Source: Cnuella takakiae
GTDB lineage: Bacteria; Bacteroidota; Bacteroidia; Chitinophagales; Chitinophagaceae
DNA length: 64,000 nt
Direction of reading: 5' to 3'
Assembly: GCF_001953305.1 (NCBI RefSeq)
Contig: NZ_MTFE01000010.1
Span: 421,783 to 485,782, forward strand
The number at the start of each line of letters is the position of its first letter. The stretch's first letter is position 1. The notes beneath the pieces were generated by a model. It did not search any database. It worked only from the letters and a program-made list of their open reading frames with translations, and was not told where the DNA came from. Below are positions 16,992 to 23,752 of this stretch, one piece after another. Position numbers and translations under genes: made by a program.

Positions 16992-17864
16992 TTATACCAG
17001 TTTATAGTTTTGGTAATCAAAAAAGCGCCTGCCGGTAAGCTTTTCCAACCCGTTTTTAATGCGGTCTTTAAGTTTGGTGCGGTTGTAAGTGAGGTCGTAA
17101 TCAAACTGCCAGTTGATGTTGCGGATGCGCTCCTGCATTGCCTGCGGATGGGTGCCGGTAAACTTTGCTAGGGAGTCGATCTGGCTATAATCAAACGGCT
17201 CGGCGTAAGTGTTGGCAAACTGCTCCGCTGTTTCATTTCCGTGGTAGTAGCGTACAAAGTTGTTGGTTTTTTCCTGCATCACCTGTGGAGGGCGCACCCA
17301 CCCGTAATGATGCATCCAGGCACCAACAGCTTTCACGCGTAGCTTTTCATCCTTGTTTTTGCGAAAACCCTGCGCATCACGAAACGAATAGATGGCCGGG
17401 TTGTTTTTTACCACCCTGATTTCGTTGCGGTACCACTTGGATGAATTGCCGATATAATCGTAAGAGCCATAGAAGTGCCGGTATTGCAACAACAATCCAT
17501 CTACACCTACATCGTCTTTCCAGTTCTGCATGGCCGCTTTCAATGAAGAGTAACCAGCTTCGTGCAGCACCTCATCGCCTTGGATATACATACACCAGTC
17601 GGCATCGGGGCCAATAGCCTGTAAAGCCTTATTGGTTTCCTCGGCCAGCACGGCGCCTTCGGCCAGTTTCGATTTATCCCATACTGTATCAATGATCCTG
17701 ATCTTGGGGCTGATGGAAGCCACCAGTTCACGGGTGCCGTCTTCCGAATCGCCCACTGCTACTACCACTTCTTCACAAAGGGGCAGGATGGAACGAATGG
17801 CCTCCTCAATGGGATAGCTGTACTTGATGGCGTTGCGGATAAATGAGAAACCAACTATACGCAT
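16992..17864 (-). CDS. Glycosyltransferase-like protein, family 2 type (copy A)
   Basis: 290 aa from ATG 17864 (MRIVGFSFIRNAIKYSYPIE). The N-terminal GT-A part has FIRNA, AVGDSEDGTRELV and the acidic IQGDEVLHE (~96-104) in the position of the metal-binding DxD. The C-terminus (HHYGWVRPPQVMQEKT, FTGTHPQAM) is shared with the neighbouring gene. Roughly 40% identity by eye with copy B over the full length shows a tandem duplication. Acceptor and sugar donor unknown. Frames upstream to 17921 are open. Confidence 0.82.
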   Translation of the reverse strand: MRIVGFSFIRNAIKYSYPIEEAIRSILPLCEEVVVAVGDSEDGTRELVASISPKIRIIDTVWDKSKLAEGAVLAEETNKALQAIGPDADWCMYIQGDEVLHEAGYSSLKAAMQNWKDDVGVDGLLLQYRHFYGSYDYIGNSSKWYRNEIRVVKNNPAIYSFRDAQGFRKNKDEKLRVKAVGAWMHHYGWVRPPQVMQEKTNNFVRYYHGNETAEQFANTYAEPFDYSQIDSLAKFTGTHPQAMQERIRNINWQFDYDLTYNRTKLKDRIKNGLEKLTGRRFFDYQNYKLV

Positions 17865-17917
17865 GAATATCATTTTACCCCAAGCTCCATTCAAAAGTCT
17901 TGCTAGCCTGGTAAAGA

Positions 17918-18829
17918 TCAACCCCGCACAATGCGATAGTTTTTATAGGAAAATAAACGCTTGCCGGTCAGTTCTTCCACCCATTTCAGCAGGTGCTCTT
18001 TAGGCTTCATATTGCTGCGGCGCGGGTCGTAGGTAAACTGCCAATCCTGGGCCGCAATTACCGGCTGCATCACTGCGGGGTGGGTGCCGGTAAATACTTT
18101 CAAATAGTCATACTCTCTATAGCTATACCCGTCGGCTTCCTTTGTATTTAGTTCTGAAATAAAATCATCAGAGGTATTGTAAGCTTTACCAAAAGCAATT
18201 CGTTTGGCAGTGAGCTTTTTCGGAGGCCTTGCCCAACTGTAGTGGTAAATGGTAGCAGATACCATTTTAGCATGGAGTTTCATGCCTAGTTCGCCATCCT
18301 GATTTCCCGGGTTATTGTATTTGCGAAACCCCATCGAATCTTTATAGCTCCTGATAGCTGGATTATTCCTTATAACCCTGATTTCATAATTATGAAACCG
18401 CCGGGTAGGACAGTAATGATTGTAGTCGCCGTAAAAATGAATAAAAGGGAACAACAGTCCATCAATACGCGGATTGTTCCTTTCTGCTACCAGCGTGCTG
18501 CGCAAAACCTCCAGGTCCTGTTCGTGCAACACTTCATCAGCCTGCAGGTGAAAAAGCCAGTCGGCATCGGGGCGGCAGTGGTCCATCCCGATATTGGCCT
18601 GTTGGGCAAACACCTTCCCGCCGGTGCGGAGCTGTTCATCCCAAACTGTATCTATGATTTTTATTTTGGCATCACCGATAGCAGCCACCGCGTCGCGGGT
18701 ACCATCGGTACTGTCGCCTATTACCACAATATATTCATCTACCAGCGGCAACAAACTTTTAATAGACTCCACGAATGGGTAAGCATAAGTCAAACCATTG
18801 CGCACAAAGGTGAAAGCGGAAACAACCAT
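17918..18829 (-). CDS. Glycosyltransferase-like protein, family 2 type (copy B)
   Basis: 303 aa from ATG 18829 (MVVSAFTFVRNGLTYAYPFV). Motifs parallel to copy A: VIGDSTDGTRDAV, LQADEVLHE, YEIRVIRNNPAI and HYSWARPPKKL, ending FTGTHPAVM...LTGKRLFSYKNYRIV. It lies 53 bp upstream of copy A on the same strand, so both are probably co-transcribed. The frame continues to 18880, but that stretch overlaps an inverted word repeat and has no better start. Confidence 0.82.
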   Translation of the reverse strand: MVVSAFTFVRNGLTYAYPFVESIKSLLPLVDEYIVVIGDSTDGTRDAVAAIGDAKIKIIDTVWDEQLRTGGKVFAQQANIGMDHCRPDADWLFHLQADEVLHEQDLEVLRSTLVAERNNPRIDGLLFPFIHFYGDYNHYCPTRRFHNYEIRVIRNNPAIRSYKDSMGFRKYNNPGNQDGELGMKLHAKMVSATIYHYSWARPPKKLTAKRIAFGKAYNTSDDFISELNTKEADGYSYREYDYLKVFTGTHPAVMQPVIAAQDWQFTYDPRRSNMKPKEHLLKWVEELTGKRLFSYKNYRIVRG

Positions 18830-18869
18830 GAACCGGTGATTTACAGGATTTATGAAGGATTGAAAGGAA

Positions 18870-18967
18870 CTTCTTTGCATCCTTCGCGGCCGCTTTGCGC
18901 CCTTTGCGATACTAAAAAGATAAGTAACGCAAAGACCGCAAAGGTGATGGCAAAGTTCGCAAAGAAG
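18870..18967. repeat. Inverted 'CTTTGCG' word repeat
   Basis: Left arm 18870-18912 contains CTTTGCAT, CCTTCGCGG, GCTTTGCG and CCTTTGCG units. Right arm 18924-18967 contains CGCAAAGACCGCAAAGG and GCAAAGTTCGCAAAG. The arms are imperfect reverse complements around an 11-base gap. It lies in the leader of the glycosyltransferase pair, downstream of the lysS terminator. Confidence 0.75.
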
Positions 18968-18982
18968 GAGCGGGGTACAAAA

Positions 18983-19019
18983 ACAAAACAGGCTGAACCA
19001 GTGGTGCAGCCTGTTTTGT
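18983..19019 (-). terminator. Rho-independent terminator of lysS
   Basis: Perfect 13-bp arms ACAAAACAGGCTG (18983-18995) and CAGCCTGTTTTGT (19007-19019), 75 bp past the lysS stop. Confidence 0.75.
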
Positions 19020-19069
19020 GTATTGAATTAATCAGGTCTTTTTATGCTTTTCGCCGGCTGCCTGCATCC

Positions 19070-19092
19070 GGAAACTGGCAACCGGCAACCAA
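19070..19092. repeat. 'AACTGGCAACCGGCAACC' word run
   Basis: Short run of ACTGGCAACC-type units at the 3' end of lysS. The same word appears near 63146-63169. Too short to say more. Confidence 0.3.
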
Positions 19093-19094
19093 CT

Positions 19095-20636
19095 TTACCC
19101 TTCCGCTTCCTGCTCTTCATGGCCCCACTTCTCGGGACGCATCTGCGGGAAAAGGAGCACATCCTGGATAGAAGGCTGGTTGGTGAGCAGCATACACAGG
19201 CGGTCGATACCAAAACCGATACCGGCTGTGGGTGGCATGCCGTATTCGAGGGAACGCAGGAAGTCGTAGTCGATGAACATGGCCTCGTCGTCGCCACGCT
19301 CCATCAGTTTTACCTGGTCTTCAAAACGTTCGCGCTGGTCGATGGGGTCGTTCAGTTCGGAGTAGGCATTGGCGATTTCCTTGCCGTTTACGATCAGTTC
19401 GAAACGCTCCACCAGCCCGGGTTTGCTGCGGTGCTTCTTGGTCAGCGGGCTCATCTCGATGGGGTAGTCGATGATGAAAGTGGGCTGCACATAGTGGTGC
19501 TCGCATTTGCCACCAAAGATCTCGTCGATCAGTTTGCCCTTGCCCACCTTGGGATCGGCTGCAATATCCAATTGCTTGCATACTGCACGCAGTCCTTCTT
19601 CGTCCATTTCGCTTACATCGATGCCAGTGTGCTCCTTTATGGCATCATAAATAGAAATGCGCTTGAAGGGCGCTTTGAAGGAAATGGTATTGTCGCCGTT
19701 TACAAAATCGGTGGTGCCGTTCACATCGAGGGCTGCCTTTTCCAGCAGTTGCTCGGTGGTGTGCATCATCCAGTCGTAGTCTTTGTAGGCGGTATAAAAT
19801 TCCAGTACGGTAAACTCGGGATTGTGGGTGCGGTCCATGCCTTCGTTGCGGAAGTTGCGGCTGAACTCGTACACCCAGTCGAAACCACCCACGATGAGGC
19901 GCTTGAGGTAGAGCTCATTGGCAATACGGAGGTAGAAGGGCACGTCCAGCGCATTGTGGTGCGTCACAAAGGGGCGTGCAGCGGCACCGCCGGGAATGCT
20001 TTGCAGCACGGGGGTATCCACTTCCAGCGCACCATTGCCGTTGAGAAACTCGCGGATGGAGTTGATCAGCCTGGAGCGCTTGACAAAAGTTTCCTTTACG
20101 GTGGGGTTGATCACCAGGTCGGCATAACGCTGGCGGTATTTGAATTCGGGATCGGTAACGGCATCGTATACCACGCCATCGGCCTCTTTTACAATGGGCA
20201 GGGGACGCAGGCTCTTACCCAGGAAGGTGAGCTCTTTTACGTGTACCGAAATCTCACCCAGCTTGGTGCGGAACACAAAACCTTTCACGCCCACGAAGTC
20301 ACCGATGTCGAGCAGCTTTTTCCATACCGTATCGTACATCGAAGTGTCTTCACCGCGTGCCAGGTCGTCCTTGCTTACATACAGTTGTATGCGGCCGCTG
20401 CTGTCCTGCAGCGAAGCAAAGGAAGCCTTGCCCATCACCCGCATGCTCATAATGCGGCCGGCGAGGCACACTTCTTCAAAAGCGGCAGGGTTTTCATCAG
20501 AAAATTGATCCTTGATATCGGTAGCGTAATGCGAAACGGGATAAGTGGGTGCAGGATAGGGGTCGATACCCAGTGCCTGCAGCTGCGCCAGCTTGTCGCG
20601 GCGTATCTGCTCCTGCTCGGAAAGGTGTTGTTGCAT
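19095..20636 (-). CDS. lysS: Lysyl-tRNA synthetase, class II
   Basis: 513 aa from ATG 20636; a GTG two codons upstream is possible. N-terminal OB-fold anticodon-binding domain ([18 protein letters not shown], ~58-75), then the class II catalytic core with motif 2 [15 protein letters not shown] (~260-274) and motif 3 [13 protein letters not shown] (~475-487). All catalytic residues look present. It charges tRNA-Lys. It is monocistronic, with a -7 box at 20656-20663 and a terminator downstream. The large open frame on the opposite strand is a shadow. Confidence 0.97.
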   Translation of the reverse strand: MQQHLSEQEQIRRDKLAQLQALGIDPYPAPTYPVSHYATDIKDQFSDENPAAFEEVCLAGRIMSMRVMGKASFASLQDSSGRIQLYVSKDDLARGEDTSMYDTVWKKLLDIGDFVGVKGFVFRTKLGEISVHVKELTFLGKSLRPLPIVKEADGVVYDAVTDPEFKYRQRYADLVINPTVKETFVKRSRLINSIREFLNGNGALEVDTPVLQSIPGGAAARPFVTHHNALDVPFYLRIANELYLKRLIVGGFDWVYEFSRNFRNEGMDRTHNPEFTVLEFYTAYKDYDWMMHTTEQLLEKAALDVNGTTDFVNGDNTISFKAPFKRISIYDAIKEHTGIDVSEMDEEGLRAVCKQLDIAADPKVGKGKLIDEIFGGKCEHHYVQPTFIIDYPIEMSPLTKKHRSKPGLVERFELIVNGKEIANAYSELNDPIDQRERFEDQVKLMERGDDEAMFIDYDFLRSLEYGMPPTAGIGFGIDRLCMLLTNQPSIQDVLLFPQMRPEKWGHEEQEAEG

Positions 20637-20655
20637 GCTCACTTGTATTGAGGTG

Positions 20656-20663
20656 CAAATGTA
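20656..20663 (-). promoter_or_regulatory. -7 box for lysS
   Basis: TACATTTG on the minus strand, 19 bases upstream of the ATG at 20636, fits the Bacteroidota TAnnTTTG consensus. Confidence 0.55.
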
Positions 20664-20665
20664 GT

Positions 20666-20720
20666 TGGAAGACGGGAAAGACCGTAAAGACAGTAAAGAC
20701 GGAAGAGACAGAAAAGAAGG
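20666..20720. repeat. 'GGAAAGACC' 9-nt word run
   Basis: Imperfect 9-nt tandem units (GGAAAGACC, GTAAAGACA, GTAAAGACG, GAAGAGACA, GAAAAGAAG) just upstream of the lysS promoter box. The related inverted pair at 46946-47096 uses the same word. No second arm is visible here. Confidence 0.65.
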
Positions 20721-20758
20721 TAAATAAGATTGGTTTTAAAAAATAGGTTTGCTTTCGG

Positions 20759-21616
20759 TTAGTCAAACCGCAGCCGGTAGGCCAGGGCAAGGCGGGCAAC
20801 CACGCCATCGTTAAATTTTTCCTGCACATCGTACTTCGATTGGCCGCCCTCCTGCCCCAGGCGAAAGCGCCGGAAAAAGGAATGACCAAACTCTGAGGTA
20901 AGCACTAGTTGCCTGGACAGGTACCAATCAGCAAAACCCTGCAACTGGTTTTCATCGATCCGGATAAAACGCAGGGGCGTACCGCCATTGTTTTGGTACC
21001 GGTACGAATTAGTTATGGCCCTGAAAGAAGCGCCGTAGTAAAAACGGCTGTTTACTTTCTTTTCCAAGGTAAGGCTGCCGGGCAGGTTGCCAAACAACTG
21101 CAGGCCGGGTTTGATGCGGTACTCGATGCCCAGCACCGGCACCACGAAATTTCCAAAGAACTCGTGGTTGTAGTAAAGCCCCATTTTGTATTTGAGTCCC
21201 GGCTTGCGGGTGAGGGTAGCCAAAAAGAGCCCGCCCATCTGGAACTTATCCGAGCCCTTTACACCCTGACCGTTCCAACGCGGAATAAGGGCAATGGTAG
21301 TGGTCAACCGCGGTGTCCAGGGTTTGATAAACGCGGTAAACAACACCTTTCCTTCCACCTTTTCAGGTAATGAAGGTGCTACCGGCAGGTTGATCCACCA
21401 CCGTTCAAAGATGGGGTTCACCAGTAGCAGGCTGCTGTCCTTGAATTGAATGGGCACCTGCACCTGTGCATTGGTGTAATAAAAACTGTTTTGCTGTTGG
21501 TTGCGGCGCACCAGCCCGGCATCAAAGCCGCGGCTGTAACGCACCGATGCAAGATCAAGGTAAGGCTGTGCTACTGCCGCATGGGCAAGGAGCAAAAGGC
21601 AAAGCAGGCGGAACAT
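20759..21616 (-). CDS. Outer-membrane beta-barrel protein, DUF6268-like
   Basis: 285 aa from ATG 21616 with signal peptide MFRLLCLLLLAHAAVAQ. Alternating beta-strand pattern with repeated aromatic ends (GGLFLATLTRKPGLKYKMGLYYNHEFFG, FYYGASFRAITNSYRYQ, YLSRQLVLTSEFGHSFFRR) and a C-terminal YRLRFD typical of a last barrel strand. It resembles the DUF6268 family of Bacteroidota outer-membrane proteins. Function unknown. The region upstream to 21679 is open but not plausible as signal sequence. Confidence 0.72.
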   Translation of the reverse strand: MFRLLCLLLLAHAAVAQPYLDLASVRYSRGFDAGLVRRNQQQNSFYYTNAQVQVPIQFKDSSLLLVNPIFERWWINLPVAPSLPEKVEGKVLFTAFIKPWTPRLTTTIALIPRWNGQGVKGSDKFQMGGLFLATLTRKPGLKYKMGLYYNHEFFGNFVVPVLGIEYRIKPGLQLFGNLPGSLTLEKKVNSRFYYGASFRAITNSYRYQNNGGTPLRFIRIDENQLQGFADWYLSRQLVLTSEFGHSFFRRFRLGQEGGQSKYDVQEKFNDGVVARLALAYRLRFD

Positions 21617-21668
21617 AAAAGAAGGTTTAGGAGGTGATGGCAATATCCTCCATAGGTTAGACTGCTTT

Positions 21669-21825
21669 TTTTGAACCACAGAGACAAGACGGCAGGGAAG
21701 GGCACAGAGCAGAAAGCGTTAGTCTTCAATGCGGGTGTATAATTTCAGCAGGTACAAGTATAATTAGTATACCGAAATATACCCTTCGTGCAACTTTCTG
21801 TCTTTGTGTCTTCGTGGCTCAAACC
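21669..21825. repeat. Inverted 'GAACCACAGAGACA' word repeat
   Basis: Left arm 21669-21714 begins TTGAACCACAGAGACAAGA and continues with GGGCACAGAGCAG. Right arm 21793-21825 is its imperfect reverse complement (TCTGTCTTTGTGTCTTCGTGG, then CTCAAACC). The 78-base centre is AT-rich. It lies between two minus-strand genes. The same family occurs at 63017-63204. Confidence 0.75.
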
Positions 21826-21847
21826 GCTGCAAACAACGTTGCAACAA

Positions 21848-23128
21848 TCACTGCCCTGACATCTTTTGCGCTGCTGCCAACCCGCTGGCCAGTGCGCCTT
21901 CTACCGTACCGATCGCTGCACCGGCATGCAGGGCCTCACCGGCAAAAAACAAGGTATTGTCTTCGGGCTCCAACAGGGTGTTGATATGCCGGTGGCCATC
22001 CACCACTTCGTAGGAATATGCGCCATGGAAGTAAGGATCGGCCGACCAGTTGTGAGCGGCCGCACCCTGCAACAGGCCACGCAGCCTTTCCTCGTTGATG
22101 GCAAAGATCTGGAGCAGAGAAGCAATGGCCTTTTCCACCAGTTCTTGTTCTGAAAGTTGTTGCAAAGCTGCTGCCTTGGGGCCACCCATCCAGCCGGTGA
22201 GCAGGGCATCCTGCTGCGGGTGCTGCGTCCACCAGGTGGGAATGGCGGCTTCGAAAAAAAGGAAGAACAGGTTGTCGAGGGCCTTACCTCCGGTATACTC
22301 CGGGTTCTTCCAAAACGCCTCGCTGAACTGCAGGGCCACTTTTACCACATGGCCAAAACCAAGTGCCTTGATTGCCTCCGTTTTTTGTTGCGGCAAGGCT
22401 GGTAAAAAAAGGATCTTTTCTGATTGCAGCACGCCCAGTGAGACAGTGATGAGCACCTGTGCGGCGGTAAAGCTTTGACCTGTTGTAAAAACGGTTGCGC
22501 TTCCCCGTTGCCACCTGATTTCCCGCACCGCTTGCTCCAGGAAAAAGGCAACACCCATTTCCCGGCATTGCGCTTCCAGGTATTGCACTAAGGGGCGGTA
22601 GCCACCCACCGGACGGTATTGTTCTTCATATTCGGCGGCAAGGTCTTCGCAAAGGGCTTTGGCACTGCTCCTGTTGGTATCGGCAGCAAAATAGCCTTCG
22701 GCATAATCCTGCATGGCTGCTTTTTCTTCGGGGTCTTCCACCTGTGCCAGGAACTGCGCAACGGTAATATCCTTTTCCAGCGTATCGCAGGGCAGGCCGC
22801 TTTCGTCTTCTTCGGCAAAGCTTTCCTGTTGGGTAAACTCCCCCTTGCTGCCCTGCCAGTTGCTGCCATCGGCCGGTACATAAGCTATACCGGCTTCATC
22901 GAGCAAAGACTTGGTGAGGGGCAGGTCGCCGTGGATAAACTCGGCGCCCAGCTCCACGGGTTTGGCAAAACCTTCGTGGGTGATGGTATACATCCGGCCA
23001 CCTGTGCGGTCAAGTGCTTCCACGATGGCTACGCTTTTGCCCTGTTGCGCCAGGTGGCGGGCCGCCATGAGGCCGGCAGCACCGGCACCGATGATGAGTA
23101 CATCAAAAGAAGCTGGGTTTGTTTGCAT
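21848..23128 (-). CDS. Flavin amine oxidase family protein (FAD-dependent)
   Basis: 426 aa. N-terminal dinucleotide-binding fold FDVLIIGAGAAGLMAARHLAQQG (~8-30) followed by VEALDRTGGRMYT, the GG-R motif of the amine oxidase family. C-terminal FAD-contacting FFAGEALHAG...GTVEGALASGLAAA (~395-420). Substrate could be a polyamine, monoamine or carotenoid-like compound; the sequence alone does not decide. Monocistronic, with a terminator-like palindrome behind the next gene and word repeats downstream. Confidence 0.88.
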   Translation of the reverse strand: MQTNPASFDVLIIGAGAAGLMAARHLAQQGKSVAIVEALDRTGGRMYTITHEGFAKPVELGAEFIHGDLPLTKSLLDEAGIAYVPADGSNWQGSKGEFTQQESFAEEDESGLPCDTLEKDITVAQFLAQVEDPEEKAAMQDYAEGYFAADTNRSSAKALCEDLAAEYEEQYRPVGGYRPLVQYLEAQCREMGVAFFLEQAVREIRWQRGSATVFTTGQSFTAAQVLITVSLGVLQSEKILFLPALPQQKTEAIKALGFGHVVKVALQFSEAFWKNPEYTGGKALDNLFFLFFEAAIPTWWTQHPQQDALLTGWMGGPKAAALQQLSEQELVEKAIASLLQIFAINEERLRGLLQGAAAHNWSADPYFHGAYSYEVVDGHRHINTLLEPEDNTLFFAGEALHAGAAIGTVEGALASGLAAAQKMSGQ

Positions 23129-23171
23129 AAAAGGCTTTGCTGCAAAGGTGCTGCCACCGGGCTTTTTTCCA

Positions 23172-23204
23172 AAACCTATAAGGTTTTTAAAACCTTATAG
23201 GTTT
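23172..23204. repeat. REP-like palindrome (solo copy)
   Basis: Perfect palindrome with 16-bp arms, AAACCTATAAGGTTTT (23172-23187) and its complement (23189-23204), single-base loop. It is almost identical to the palindromes flanking the RAYT gene at 38103-38133 and 38821-38853, and shares the trailing GTGCRGG with the second. A smaller AAACCTT/AAGGTTT palindrome follows at 23221-23234. Confidence 0.85.
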
Positions 23205-23237
23205 GTGCGGGCTACTGGTGAAACCTTGAAGGTTTTA

Positions 23238-23636
23238 TCATTTTCCCAAAGCAATGTGCACACCCAGGCTGGGCAGGCTTTGGCTGTATTTATGGGTAAA
23301 CGGTACGGGCTTATTACTCATCAGCAGTTTTGCCCGGCGCTTGTTTCTGAAGCCCTGCACAAACAGGGGAATACTGCCTGCAACAGCGGCGGTGCCAAAA
23401 ATCATGGCCATACCGTCACCACCGGAGCCGTCCAACGAAAAATTGTCCAGGCCTACATGCCACAGCACCAAACCCGAGCCCAGCAAAATGAATGCAGCCA
23501 CTTTCTGCTGGCGGCTCCTAGCAAGATAGCTGTCGCTTGTAGCCACATCGTCGATGCCCCCGGAGTAAGTACTATCCTTCTGTGCCAGCACTTCAAGTCC
23601 GGCCACCAGCAACAGGGAGAAGAGCAAGGTTTTCAT
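23238..23636 (-). CDS. Small secreted/membrane protein of unknown function
   Basis: 132 aa with signal peptide MKTLLFSLLLVAGLEVLAQ, one central hydrophobic hairpin (AAFILLGSGLVLWHVG and MIFGTAAVAGSIPLFVQGF) separated by a DNFSLDG loop, and a basic patch FRNKRRAKLL. Short proteins with this layout are frequent in Bacteroidota. I do not know a function. The last residues SLPSLGVHIALGK look like a beta strand. Confidence 0.7.
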   Translation of the reverse strand: MKTLLFSLLLVAGLEVLAQKDSTYSGGIDDVATSDSYLARSRQQKVAAFILLGSGLVLWHVGLDNFSLDGSGGDGMAMIFGTAAVAGSIPLFVQGFRNKRRAKLLMSNKPVPFTHKYSQSLPSLGVHIALGK

Positions 23637-23691
23637 GATTTTGATTTTTCAATGACGGTTGTTAACCCAATTCCATAGGGGCTTGGAAAAC

Positions 23692-23731
23692 AAAGACTTG
23701 AAGCTTGTAGCCAACAGCTTGCAGCTTTTCC
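23692..23731. repeat. 'GCTTGTAGCCAACAGCTTGCAGC' type word run
   Basis: A short run of AAGCTTGTAGCC/AACAGCTTGCAGC words behind the TonB receptor stop. Same word family as the inverted pair at 44447-44700. Confidence 0.5.
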
Positions 23732-23752
23732 GCAATTGTCTTAAAAGCAGTA

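Noticed and set aside
19044-20651. 535-codon open frame opposite lysS
   Set aside because: Same reason: antisense to a certain gene, and rich in residues expected from the reversed codon bias.
20666-20720. CRISPR-like array
   Set aside because: The repeating units are 9 nt with no spacers, and no cas genes are present. The same holds for all other word repeats.
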